Assembly (NCBI RefSeq): GCF_026262505.1
Contig: NC_067208.1
Span: forward strand, 18,733,962-18,797,961
DNA from: Trichomonas vaginalis G3
Lineage: Eukaryota; Parabasalia; Trichomonadida; Trichomonadidae
Length of the DNA stretch: 64,000 bases
Reading direction: 5' to 3'
Below the pieces are notes generated by a model. It was not told the origin of the DNA. It was given only the letters and a program-made list of their open reading frames with translations, and did no database searches. Shown here piece by piece: positions 29,336 to 37,784 of the stretch. The translations under genes and the position numbers were made by a program. Position 1 is the first letter of the stretch. Each line of letters begins with the position of its first letter.

Positions 29336-30603
29336 ATGTCAAATGAAACAGCGTCTATGAGAGAAATACAACACAACCGACAACTCATTATGCAAGCTCT
29401 AAATAAGAACACAACAAACTTTTCAAACTATTCTAAGATATCTGAGTCATTGAAAGGGGGTGACTTAAAACTGACAATAAACCCAATGACAGATGAGTTT
29501 CTGTTTCAAGACATATAAGACCTATACTGTCTGTATAAATCCAACAAAAAGGAACTTTAAACGAGAAAACATATAAATGAACTTCTTTGAAAGCAGATGT
29601 TGACAACAAAGCTGACAAAGAATATGTCATTGAAAAAGTTCAAGAAGAACATGACAGAGCAGATGCAACATATGCAACAAAAGAGGATGTTGAAAATAAA
29701 GCTGACAAAGAAACTGTAGATATGTTGGCACAAACGGTTTCAAGTCATACCAGAGGTTTAATGGAAGATAGTGTCCATTTGCAAAGACTTGACATAGATG
29801 TTTCAAAATAAAGCCGACAAAATCATACACATAACATCTCTGACGTAAATGAACTTCAAGAAAAGTTAGATGACAAAGCTGACAAAGAAACTGTAGATAT
29901 GTTGGCACAAACGGTTTCAAGTCATGACAGTGCTTTAATGGAAGATGGACAACAGTTGAAAGAGCTTGAGAAAGGTGTTACAGAGTTAAGGAATACAAAA
30001 GCAGACTCGACATGGATAGCTGGATATGTAGATGCAACAAAAGAATATATTTTCGCATGGACAGAAGGAACATATCACAAAAACATCATACACATAACAT
30101 CTATGACGTAAATGAACTTCAAGAAAAGTTAGATGACATTATGCATCTAAGACAGGAACTCAATGTGCTTAAACAAATTTTGCCGAATCTTATTTACCCG
30201 GTTGGCTCATTATATGTTTCAATGAACTCTACCAGACCAGAAGTAGTACTTGGTTTTGGAACTTGGACTCAAATAGTCGACAGGTTTTTGTATTGTGCAA
30301 ACTCTTCAAAGGAAATAGGTGGAAGTAAAACGATTTCAGGTGAAAATTTACCTGCACACAGTCACTACATAGATTTAAGTACATCTCAAGCAGGTTGGCA
30401 TAAGCATAGATATTGGGATTGGTCAGGAATGACAAAAGGTAAAGGATATGATGTTAAAGACGACGTTAAGTTTGCTATAAATTGTTGGAGTGACACTCAG
30501 GGAGAAGGGAAACCATACACATTTCGTTTCAGGATATACGCAAACAACGGGACAAAGTAAGAAATACATGCCACCTTACATGACAGTTTACGCCATGGTA
30601 TAG
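29336..30603 (+). pseudogene. Fibre-like protein with phage-type tail-collar domain (Polinton 2)
   Basis: The start MSNETASMREIQHNRQLIMQ leads into a shaft with repeats containing NKADKEYV, ATYATKEDVENKADKETVD and MLAQTVSSH, which recur at least twice almost unchanged. The C-terminal segment has YPVGSLYVSMNSTRPEVVLG, GTWTQIVDRFLY, GGSKTISGENLPAHSHYI and WHKHRYW, the tail-collar/gp10-like signature. Shorter than the version in element 1 (4796-7796) and lacking its N-terminal FDP repeats. Probably a receptor-binding spike of the particle (inference). Broken in several places. Confidence 0.8.
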
Positions 30604-30609
30604 AATTGC

Positions 30610-31557
30610 TTAGTCGTCATTTTCAACTTCTTTAGCATATTCGTCAGGAGTTGTCTTATATTTGTTAGGAACTGTCTTTGAAAGTATACCACCTTGAACT
30701 TTGACAAGTTTGAAACGAGTCTGGCAATAGTTTTATCTTCTGCTTGCAGTGTGTACATTTTGCCATGTTTGCCTAAAACTTCATAATATTCTCTTGTATA
30801 CTTTCTTCTATTTTTTACGAACACGAATGTGAGTACCTGTCGGGTTCCCATTGTTGTCATAGTCAATAGTATTTTCATATGGGTCGCGTTTAGGTATTTC
30901 TATTTTTACTTTGTCACCTTTCTGAGTTTGAAGCCCGGCATTCTTTCTTGTTTGTCTCTTTTGACTAAATTATTAAATATATAGTTTCTCTAAGTCAGGG
31001 TTGTTTTTCATTTCTTCGGGGGAGTGGTTTCCCAAACCTTTTTGTTTACGGTTATTGTAAATATTTAAAACTTGTCTCATCTTTGCCTGGGAGAAGTGTC
31101 TATATTTGTCGTCATATGACATTTCATTTGCTTCACCACTTGTGGTTGGTTTAAGTCTCTTAACATTTTTATACAACCGTCAATGAACCAAGAGCAGAAT
31201 GGTTTTGGTCAACAATGAAATATTGGTTTACATTTTTTGAACGCAGATAGTTTTTACATCATCTGATTTGAAAGAACTTTCACAGTCAGATGTCAGTTTT
31301 GTTGGATGGTATTGTCAACGAATATTGTCAAAGCAGTTTTCACATCTAAAATATTTTTGGACCATAATGGTATGGCTTCACAGTATCTTGTGTTTGACCA
31401 ACAAAGATTAACCAGTATGGAGGTCCATCTGTTCTAACTCTCGGAATGTTTTTCCAAGATTCCATAAACCAAGCATTTGGTGTTGAACTAAAGATTTTTA
31501 TCATGAGTGCTTTCTTTGTCGCTTTAGAACATAGCGGTCCTTGTTCGGATTCGTCAT
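30610..31557 (-). pseudogene. Retroviral-type integrase (Polinton 2)
   Basis: Pieces match the layout of the element 1 integrase. A core strand region with YWLIFVGQT lies near 31400. A helix-turn segment MRQVLNIYNNRKQKGLGNHS followed by PEEM fits the end of the catalytic core (compare EVYNSSTHSTTGHTPNSM). A C-terminal SH3/chromodomain-like part (VKNRRKYTREYYEVLGKHGK) is present. It starts 17 bp from the divergent amphipathic-protein gene at 31575. More decayed than its element 1 relative. Confidence 0.7.
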
Positions 31558-31574
31558 TTTTTACCCTATAAGAA
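31558..31574. promoter_or_regulatory. 17-bp bidirectional promoter region
   Basis: TTTTTACCCTATAAGAA separates the integrase start (31557, minus) from the amphipathic-protein start (31575, plus). Confidence 0.5.
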
Positions 31575-31974
31575 ATGGGTTTATTTGGCGCATTAGCAGG
31601 AGTCGCATCCAGATTTTTGCCCGCAGTGGGAACAATAGCCAGAGGTGCATTTGGAATTGGAAAAAGAATTTGAGTACCATTAAGGTCATACATGAAAGAG
31701 AAAGCACAACCTATTATACAAACTGTACAGAAAGGTTGGATGTAGCACGAGATGCAACAAATCTTATTCCAAATCTGAAACAAGAGGAAAAGTTCAAGGA
31801 TGGATGGACAATGTAGGAAGACAAGCAGGAAACTATTATAACAAAGCAAATGACTACTATAACAAGCAGGACACATATATGGACAAGGTGAAAGATTCTT
31901 AACAGAGATATAACCATGCACAACAGTGGGTAAACAATAACCAACCTCAACCGCCTCAAACGTGGGGAATGTAA
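31575..31974 (+). pseudogene. Second protein-VI-like amphipathic protein (Polinton 2)
   Basis: The N-terminus MGLFGALAGVASRFLPAVGT and IARGAFGIGKRI form a strongly amphipathic, Gly/Ala-rich segment like membrane-active minor capsid proteins. Later pieces are Tyr/Asn/Gln-rich (NYYNKANDYYNKQ). A membrane-disrupting entry role is inferred. Followed by two tandem mini-genes with the same leader. Broken. Confidence 0.45.
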
Positions 31975-31993
31975 ATTTTTTTACTGAGATGAA

Positions 31994-32146
31994 ATGAACA
32001 ATGCAGCATTGAGACAAATGAGTTCAAGATGGATTTGTCGGCTTCCAGCATTTACACCACGTGTTTGTAAAGTTCTTCCTATACCTCAGGAAGTTTTAGA
32101 CCGACTTAAAAAACCTAAACAACCAGTTGAAAACAAACCAAACTAA
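31994..32146 (+). CDS. 50-aa mini-protein, tandem copy 1 (Polinton 2)
   Basis: A short gene beginning MNNAALRQMSSRWICRLPAF and ending with VLPIPQEVLDRLKKPKQP followed by VENKPN. The leader AAATTTTTTTACTGAGATGA is repeated before 32166 and 32326. The second half of the gene (about 100 bp) is identical to the next copy while the first half has changed, so the codon-level similarity supports a real gene. Function unknown; proline-containing amphipathic C-terminus. Confidence 0.6.
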   Translation: MNNAALRQMSSRWICRLPAFTPRVCKVLPIPQEVLDRLKKPKQPVENKPN

Positions 32147-32165
32147 ATTTTTTTACTGAGATGAA

Positions 32166-32306
32166 ATGAACAATGCAGCTTTAAACAGAATAAGTCATGG
32201 AAGACCACCTTTTACACCACGTGTTTGTAAAGTTCTTCCTATACCTCAGGAAGTTTTAGACCGACTTAAAAAACCTAAACAACCAGTTGAAAACAAACCA
32301 AATTAA
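32166..32306 (+). CDS. 46-aa mini-protein, tandem copy 2 (Polinton 2)
   Basis: Begins MNNAALNRISHGRPPFTPRV and shares the C-terminal 31 residues with copy 1 (31994-32146), including CKVLPIPQEVLDRLKK. The same 20-bp leader precedes it. The variable stretch between the shared start MNNAAL and the shared end differs in length by four codons. Confidence 0.6.
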   Translation: MNNAALNRISHGRPPFTPRVCKVLPIPQEVLDRLKKPKQPVENKPN

Positions 32307-32325
32307 AATTTTTTACTGAGATGAA

Positions 32326-32910
32326 ATGACCGAAGAAGTTGAAACGGTAGATTTGACACCACAAACAAAAAGTTCAGAACCATTGTCAAAACCTGTCAAA
32401 GAACTTACAGATGAAGAGAAAAATTCAATAATAGAAAGTGCCAGGTCTGGAAATACAAACCCTAACTATAAAGTCGCTTTTTATAGAAATGGAACGGCTA
32501 GTACCTCAAAAAAGAAACAGACTCTCACAAATAAAATATTGAAGTCTGAAGGAGCTTTCGAGACAACAGATGGAAAAGTTTACTTCACTGACCAACAGTT
32601 CATTATAGAACATCTCATTGACTTAGAGTCGAAATATTCTAAACTTTACAACAAACACAAAAAGTTGAAAGGAAAACAAAAACAAATGGCATATGATATT
32701 TATGAAGATGTTGACGACACAACTGTTCCTGCAAGTGAAGTAAAGTCAGAGGAACCGAAAAGTGACGAAAAACCGATAGAAGAAGAAAAACCAAAAACTG
32801 AAGATAAACCAAAACCAAAGTTTAGTTTCCAAACTAAACCAAGTCAACCTTCATTAGCTGGTATGGGTTGGCGTCAAAGACTTATGGCAGCAGGCGGTTA
32901 TGTAAAGTAA
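32326..32910 (+). CDS. 194-aa protein with DGK motif, coiled coil and acidic linker (Polinton 2)
   Basis: An open gene with the same leader as the two mini-genes before it (TTTTTTACTGAGATGA). Early part: EEKNSIIESARSGNTNPNYK and a strand KVAFYRNG, like the small proteins at 17817 and 20389. Then TTDGKVYFTDQQFIIEHLID, a coiled coil (SKYSKLYNKHKKLKGKQKQ) and a Lys/Glu/Pro-rich acidic linker. It ends with the compact SLAGMGWRQRLMAAGGYVK. Probably a virion core or scaffold protein (inference). Directly upstream of the polymerase. Confidence 0.55.
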   Translation: MTEEVETVDLTPQTKSSEPLSKPVKELTDEEKNSIIESARSGNTNPNYKVAFYRNGTASTSKKKQTLTNKILKSEGAFETTDGKVYFTDQQFIIEHLIDLESKYSKLYNKHKKLKGKQKQMAYDIYEDVDDTTVPASEVKSEEPKSDEKPIEEEKPKTEDKPKPKFSFQTKPSQPSLAGMGWRQRLMAAGGYVK

Positions 32911-32935
32911 AGAAAAAAATTTTATTTTTATAAAA

Positions 32936-35089
32936 ATGCCCCCATATAGAATGGACAGAAAGTCTGCTAGAATAAAAGCAGGGTTACAAAGATATGGTTG
33001 GAGAGTTTCGAAGAATTTTAAATATAGGAAGGGAAGACCCATAAAAGTCTATGACAAATTGTCTGGTCTTCGCTACGAAATGGATTTGGAAACAGCACGT
33101 GCCAATTATCCAAACAGACTAGAGAGGTTAGAAGAAGAACGTCTTATGGACATGCCTTTCGATGTTAGTGAACCTCAAGTTGAAGGACACGACGGCTTTG
33201 CCAGATTCTACTGGAAACATGACGAACAATTGCATCCTTTGAGAAGGAAAAAAGGAAAAGGTGAAGACACACATGCTCCCATGGAAAGAACAAGATATGC
33301 ATATGAAAAGTATCGTGAAGTTAGAAGTCAAATTACATCTGGTCGAACCTTTACAGTAAACTTTGACGAAGGAAAGAACAAAGAAGGCTTCATGGGAGTA
33401 CTTGCTGCAATTCAAGACGGAAATAAGAAAGGACACAATCTCAGATTGACCATAACGGATTTGGATGGTCACATTTACTATGCACATGGCAATGAACAAA
33501 CAGCCGCAAAACTTCTTGACGCTTTCAAGACTACAAAGAGAGAACAAATGGTTGACTCCGACTCAGACATTTTGAATGCAATTGAAGGAATTGCAAGTGT
33601 CAAGTTCGAATGGTACCAACCTAACCCTCAAGCAGTCAGACAACATGCTGGATACTTCCCGTTCATAAATAAGTCTGACATTGACTTGACAAGGTATGGA
33701 ATTTACAATTCAATTGAAACAATTGTTAATGAACCTTGCATTCTTACATGTCTCAGGAACTCTGGTCTTGTTTCAGAAGAGAAGATGAAGTATCTTGAGT
33801 CATGTGTGAAGACAAGGTACATTCTCAGAGGTCAATTGGCAAAAATTGCACCGTTGGCAAATGTCAATATCCGAGTCAACATACCTACAGCTAAAGGTTC
33901 TTCACATGACGACTATGTTGTTGACAAAGACTTACCATGGTTGAAGATTGTAATTGTCCACAACCACTTCATGTTGAACGAAAGTCTTACAAACCCATTC
34001 TTTGGTAAAAGTAAGTGCAACATTGTCAGAGCTGTAAACATTCTTTTCGAGAAAGGTTTGTTGGAACCAATTCCAGATGACAAGCTGACAGAAACTTTTG
34101 TACCAAAAGATGAAACAAACTTTTCATTGTTAGTAAGACCAAAAGTTGTTCCAGACAAAGTTCTAGTACAAAAGAAGTACACAGTTCCACAAGAGGTTGG
34201 TATGTTCGGATACCAACCTGAACCAGAAGAACTTCCAATGAGGTTGCAAGAACTTCAAGATGCTATAAACAAACTTCCATTGAGACATCCAATTGACGTC
34301 AAATTGTATTGGAGAGCATCTGAGTTAGGTCAGAAGGTTTTATATGAAACAGGTTGCTTCGACGATGTTTATGAGATAACAGGAGAAGTTTCTCAGAAGA
34401 TAAGAGACTCACTTGAATTTCCACAAACTGGACCAATTGGTTGCGACAAGTTCGACTCAGATGAAAAGATATACTATGTCGACCTTAACGCTGCATACAT
34501 GAGGTTTGTCCAATATATTCCGACTGGAATTCCAAACGAAGATGGTGAGTTCCCGGGAAGGAACTATACAGTTGGAAAAGTCATACAACAACTGTATGAT
34601 ATTAGGAAAGCTTCAAACCCCAAACTTGCAATGACACTCAAATTGCTTATGAATTCGACATGGGGATATTCCATTAAGAAACCTCAAGAGATGAAGAGTA
34701 AACATTATGAGAAGGTCGACAACTTTGTTGAAAGGTTTTCTCCTTTTGTTTTGAAGTACGAATTCACTCAAGGTCAAAGTGGCTTAGTAACCACATTAAA
34801 ACCTATTGTCGAACATTGGTCTTACCCTCAGTTCGCAAAGGCAGTCCTTGACAACTACAACAAATTCTTCTCCGAAGTCAAATCGAAAGTCAAGGTTTAC
34901 TATGAGAACATTGACGCACTCATGACGAACGAAGAAGGATACAACAAACTCATTGAAATGGGAATGGTCGGTGAAAAGATGGGCTGTTTTAAGCTAGATA
35001 AGGTATTTTCCGAAGTTCATGTAATATCGAAAAGGAAATATTGGGGCATACTTGAAGACGGCACAGAAATAAAACATTGCATGAAATAA
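32936..35089 (+). CDS. Family B DNA polymerase, 717 aa (Polinton 2)
   Basis: One long open frame. N-terminal basic domain (RMDRKSARIKAGLQRYGWRV), then residues ~260-350 with CILTCLRNSGL and VIVHNHFMLNES, a Cys/His-bearing domain also present in the element 1 polymerase. The palm follows: motif A YYVDLNAAYMRF (~residue 515), motif B LKLLMNSTWGY (~570), the motif C region around residue 660, and KRKYWG. I do not see an exonuclease domain between the Cys/His domain and the palm, whereas the element 1 polymerase has one. Usual Polinton polymerases are 1,000 aa or more, so this is a short form. Leader TTTTATTTTTATAAAA before the ATG. Confidence 0.8.
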   Translation: MPPYRMDRKSARIKAGLQRYGWRVSKNFKYRKGRPIKVYDKLSGLRYEMDLETARANYPNRLERLEEERLMDMPFDVSEPQVEGHDGFARFYWKHDEQLHPLRRKKGKGEDTHAPMERTRYAYEKYREVRSQITSGRTFTVNFDEGKNKEGFMGVLAAIQDGNKKGHNLRLTITDLDGHIYYAHGNEQTAAKLLDAFKTTKREQMVDSDSDILNAIEGIASVKFEWYQPNPQAVRQHAGYFPFINKSDIDLTRYGIYNSIETIVNEPCILTCLRNSGLVSEEKMKYLESCVKTRYILRGQLAKIAPLANVNIRVNIPTAKGSSHDDYVVDKDLPWLKIVIVHNHFMLNESLTNPFFGKSKCNIVRAVNILFEKGLLEPIPDDKLTETFVPKDETNFSLLVRPKVVPDKVLVQKKYTVPQEVGMFGYQPEPEELPMRLQELQDAINKLPLRHPIDVKLYWRASELGQKVLYETGCFDDVYEITGEVSQKIRDSLEFPQTGPIGCDKFDSDEKIYYVDLNAAYMRFVQYIPTGIPNEDGEFPGRNYTVGKVIQQLYDIRKASNPKLAMTLKLLMNSTWGYSIKKPQEMKSKHYEKVDNFVERFSPFVLKYEFTQGQSGLVTTLKPIVEHWSYPQFAKAVLDNYNKFFSEVKSKVKVYYENIDALMTNEEGYNKLIEMGMVGEKMGCFKLDKVFSEVHVISKRKYWGILEDGTEIKHCMK

Positions 35090-35242
35090 AAAATTTATTT
35101 TTAAAAAAGTGATATTTTTTAATTTTATTTGAAATGTACGCCGAGTTTGTTAGTGAACCTCAAGTTGAAGGAAACTTGTTTGTTAGATGAGAAATATGAA
35201 ATGGCATACCATTTTAAAACAATATATTTTTACATATATTAA

Positions 35243-36103
35243 ATGCTTCAGGTTGAAAAACAAAGAACAAAAGTAGCAGATACAAAACCGTTAGACTATA
35301 TCTTTACAAATGCTGGTAGGACTATTTCAGATGAAGAAATTTCATCCCGAGCATACAGGTTTGACTATCCAACTTGTTGGCTTCAAAGTCCTTCAGATGC
35401 AAAGGCAATAGGATTTAGAAGAGTTTTGTTTTCAAATAGAACTAACGCATTTATGTTCGCAGTATATTTTCATGGGCAGTATGAAGGTTCTGATGGTCTA
35501 ATAGACAAATTTGACGAAATGAGAATCTTTACAGTTCGTTCAGACGAAAGTCTTGAGAAAACTCTAGATGACTTTCAAACTCAAATGAACAAATATTATT
35601 GGGAATTTCAAGAAAAATACAACTCTTTACTAAATGGAACATACTATCTGAAACTAGAATATGACAAGATGAACTCCACCGCTTCATTTCAAAAGATTGA
35701 AATTAACCCTCCAAGAGATACAGAGTTTTTATTTTGGGAAGTAGACAAACGTTCTTGGGCACAATTTCTTCGGTTACTAAACCAGAACGAACCATTACCA
35801 CCAGATGGTCCATTTAAATTTATACTTCCACCAGCAGATTTGATGGTTTATAGAAACGTGTTTGACCCTCAAAATGTTATGTGTCATGCAAGTTTCAGTT
35901 CAAGCAACAATAGTTTTCTATGTATTGGTAAGGACCTTTATGACTTTGCTTCTAAATTCTACGAACCACCTAGTAACAGTTTCTCTGACTTTCAAGTTTG
36001 GTTCACAACAAATGGTGTGCAACATATTATTCCATTGTACTATGACTTTTATCTCGAATTGTCTTTCATATATAACTACGGAAAAGTGCTGAAAAAGTAT
36101 TGA
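35243..36103 (+). CDS. Minor-capsid-like protein, 286 aa (Polinton 2)
   Basis: A whole open gene with leader ATATATTTTTACATATATTA. Features: early YRFDYPTCW and AKAIGFRRVLFSNRTNAFMF; a central helix SLEKTLDDFQTQMNKYYWEF; later LFWEVDKRSWAQFLRLLN and FILPPADLMVY; a beta-rich end. It shares these with 28512-29317 (same element) and partly with 16625-17488 (element 1). The family looks like a Polinton minor capsid (single jelly-roll) protein by size and company, but I cannot confirm this from sequence alone. A short remnant of the polymerase N-terminal region (SEPQVEG) precedes the gene at about 35134-35190. Confidence 0.6.
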   Translation: MLQVEKQRTKVADTKPLDYIFTNAGRTISDEEISSRAYRFDYPTCWLQSPSDAKAIGFRRVLFSNRTNAFMFAVYFHGQYEGSDGLIDKFDEMRIFTVRSDESLEKTLDDFQTQMNKYYWEFQEKYNSLLNGTYYLKLEYDKMNSTASFQKIEINPPRDTEFLFWEVDKRSWAQFLRLLNQNEPLPPDGPFKFILPPADLMVYRNVFDPQNVMCHASFSSSNNSFLCIGKDLYDFASKFYEPPSNSFSDFQVWFTTNGVQHIIPLYYDFYLELSFIYNYGKVLKKY

Positions 36104-36216
36104 ATGTGAAGATATTAGAAAATAACATTTTTTCTAACATCGTAGAAAATTCATGAAAACAATTTATTTTTGACACTTTCACAAAAAACATAAAAAAGTG
36201 AGTTAAAATGAGATGT

Positions 36217-36582
36217 TTACTGAACTGGCTGAATGTCGCCTTCTGTAGTTATGTAGAATGGTTGACCAGAGAAGTGAAGGAGACCCTTGAGAATTTGGTT
36301 CATTCTTGGGAAAGGGTTCTCTCTGTTTGGAAGTAGTATCCAAGGACGCTTGGCAAAGAACTTTATAATGGCTTCCTTCTTTGCTTGCTTTATGTCGTCG
36401 TAGGCTGTCCCGTCTGGTATTTGAATTGGAATTCCAGTCGAAGTCTCGAGATTCAAGGCAGCCCTTCCCGTTATCCAACCGTTAACAAGCTTGCCTTTTA
36501 CATTCTGCCTGAGGAAGTCTTTAACAAGCTCGTTAATTTCAATTAGGTAAATTGCCTCGTCGGTAGGTTCGACCTCGACCAT
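36217..36582 (-). CDS. Unknown 121-aa protein (Polinton 2)
   Basis: An open gene, MVEVEPTDEAIYLIEINELV at the start, then a helical region and IPIQIPDGTAYDDIKQAKKE, ending YITTEGDIQPVQ. Base composition is clearly less AT-rich than neighbouring genes, as for 36894-37232 across the repeat array. No family recognised. The start lies at the edge of a 21-bp minisatellite that separates it from the divergent Pro-rich gene, so the array would be in the promoter of both. Confidence 0.5.
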   Translation of the reverse strand: MVEVEPTDEAIYLIEINELVKDFLRQNVKGKLVNGWITGRAALNLETSTGIPIQIPDGTAYDDIKQAKKEAIIKFFAKRPWILLPNRENPFPRMNQILKGLLHFSGQPFYITTEGDIQPVQ

Positions 36583-36860
36583 TGCTACTGTCAGAAAAAG
36601 TACTGCTACTGTCAGAAAAAGTACTGCTACTGTCAGTAAAAGTACTGCTACTGTCAGTAAAAGTACTGCTAGGAGCAGAAAAACTACTGCTACTGTCAGT
36701 AAAAAGGGAAATTTGAGAGGGTTTTCGACGATAAAGTACTGCTACTGTCAGAAAAAGTACTGCTACTGTCAGTAAAAGTACCGCTACTGTCAGAAAAAGT
36801 ACTGCTACTGTCAGTAAAAGTACTGCTACTGTCAGTAAAAGTACTGCTAGTAGCAGAGAT
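36583..36860. repeat. 21-bp minisatellite between divergent genes
   Basis: About a dozen units of TACTGCTACTGTCAGTAAAAG or variants with CAGAAAAAG, plus units with GCTAGGAGCAG or GCTAGTAGCAG, run from 36583 to about 36860, broken once by AAAGGGAAATTTGAGAGGG near 36700. Each unit contains the imperfect inverted pair ACTG/CAGT. The period is a multiple of three, so it stays open on the minus strand, but that ORF is not supported otherwise. Confidence 0.85.
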
Positions 36861-36893
36861 TTTTATCGTTGTGGTCCGACAGGACACAAACGA

Positions 36894-37232
36894 ATGTCCG
36901 ACGTCCCACCAACCGAGTCCATTCCCAAACCAGAGGAACCTAAAGAACCACAACAGTCTCCTCAGCAACCTCAGTTCCAGCAAGTACCTCCGAATTACTA
37001 CCAATTTCCACCTCAAGGTTACTACCCACCACAAGGCTTCCCGAACTACCCTCCTCAGCCTATGCCTTACTGCCCCAACCCTTGGTTGTTCCAGCAAGCT
37101 CCACCCAAGCAATTCCAATTCCAATCTCAGTCCAAGAGAGACCAAGACTTCGAAGAAGGTCTGAACCGCTTACGCAAAGAGTATGCTACAGCTCCAATTG
37201 AGAGAAAGTTGTTCCCGGACCAAAAAATATAA
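36894..37232 (+). CDS. 112-aa Pro/Gln/Tyr-rich protein (Polinton 2)
   Basis: An open gene starting MSDVPPTESIPKPEEPKEPQ, then a run of Pro/Gln/Tyr (PPNYYQFPPQGYYPPQGF) and a charged helical end (DFEEGLNRLRKEYATAP). Almost certainly disordered; PPxY-like motifs (PPNYY) could bind WW domains, which in viruses recruit budding machinery (inference only). Base composition is richer in C than its neighbours. The stop is followed within a few bases by the palindromic repeat that opens the shared KilA-N block. Confidence 0.5.
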   Translation: MSDVPPTESIPKPEEPKEPQQSPQQPQFQQVPPNYYQFPPQGYYPPQGFPNYPPQPMPYCPNPWLFQQAPPKQFQFQSQSKRDQDFEEGLNRLRKEYATAPIERKLFPDQKI

Positions 37233-37237
37233 TTTAG

Positions 37238-37282
37238 GTGAAGAGGTTAGATCTAACCTCATTTCTAACCCGATTTCTACCC
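37238..37282. repeat. Palindromic AGATCT repeat, copy 6
   Basis: GAAGAGGTTAGATCTAACCT followed by CATTTCTAACCCGATTTCTA and CCC. It marks the left boundary of the KilA-N block in element 2. The left arm is degenerate. Confidence 0.8.
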
Positions 37283-37359
37283 TCTTGAATTTTCATGAAT
37301 TTTATATATTAATGTTTTCGTTAAGCCACTTTGTGCCGTCAGTCAGTCAGTCAGTCAGT

Positions 37360-37650
37360 TTAGGAAAGACTTTAGAAAGTTGTTGGAAAATAAGTCCTGG
37401 GAAGAGTATTATAAGGCATTTTGTGAAGAATATAGCAACCGCCGGAATTCGGACTGTTGCTTTTTATACAAAATTCATGCAGGAAATTCTTGAGTTTTGG
37501 TTGAAAGAATACGGTGGAGCCAAAAGTGGCTCGACCTCAAAACAAGCATTTTATGAGCTTACAAAGGGTGTTATGAATGAATTCAAAGGTATTTACATAC
37601 ATCCTGACCTCGTTCATTTTGTTGCTGAATTCAGCAAAAATAATGTTTAG
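37360..37650 (+). pseudogene. KilA-N-domain gene remnant (Polinton 2)
   Basis: Near-identical counterpart of 9126-9416. The readable part ends with KGIYIHPDLVHFVAEFSKNN, the KilA-N C-terminal pattern. Flanked by palindromes at 37238 and 37650. Broken, as in element 1. Confidence 0.6.
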
Positions 37651-37695
37651 GGTAGATGGTTAGATCTAACCCGATTTCTAACCCGATTTCTACCC
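37650..37695. repeat. Palindromic AGATCT repeat, copy 7
   Basis: GGGTAGATGGTTAGATCTAA then two CCCGATTTCTA units ending CCC. Position equivalent to 9417-9462. Confidence 0.85.
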
Positions 37696-37784
37696 TCTTG
37701 AATTTTCATGAATTTCCTTAAGATAGAAAAAATAAAGTTAGTTTTATTTTTATTTATTTTTTTATTTTGTATAAAAGAACAGAA

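Noticed and set aside
31346-32017. A 223-codon minus-strand open frame
   Set aside because: Most of it is antisense to the amphipathic-protein gene and reads as Cys/Phe-rich noise; only its last part overlaps the integrase remnant.
36583-36860. Possible CRISPR array
   Set aside because: The units are contiguous 21-bp repeats with no unique spacers, in a eukaryotic element.
36696-37145. A 149-codon minus-strand open frame with heptads such as FTDSSST across the 21-bp minisatellite
   Set aside because: It overlaps the well-supported Pro-rich gene on the other strand. The heptads merely reflect the 21-bp period, and the front half is low-complexity antisense of Pro/Gln codons.
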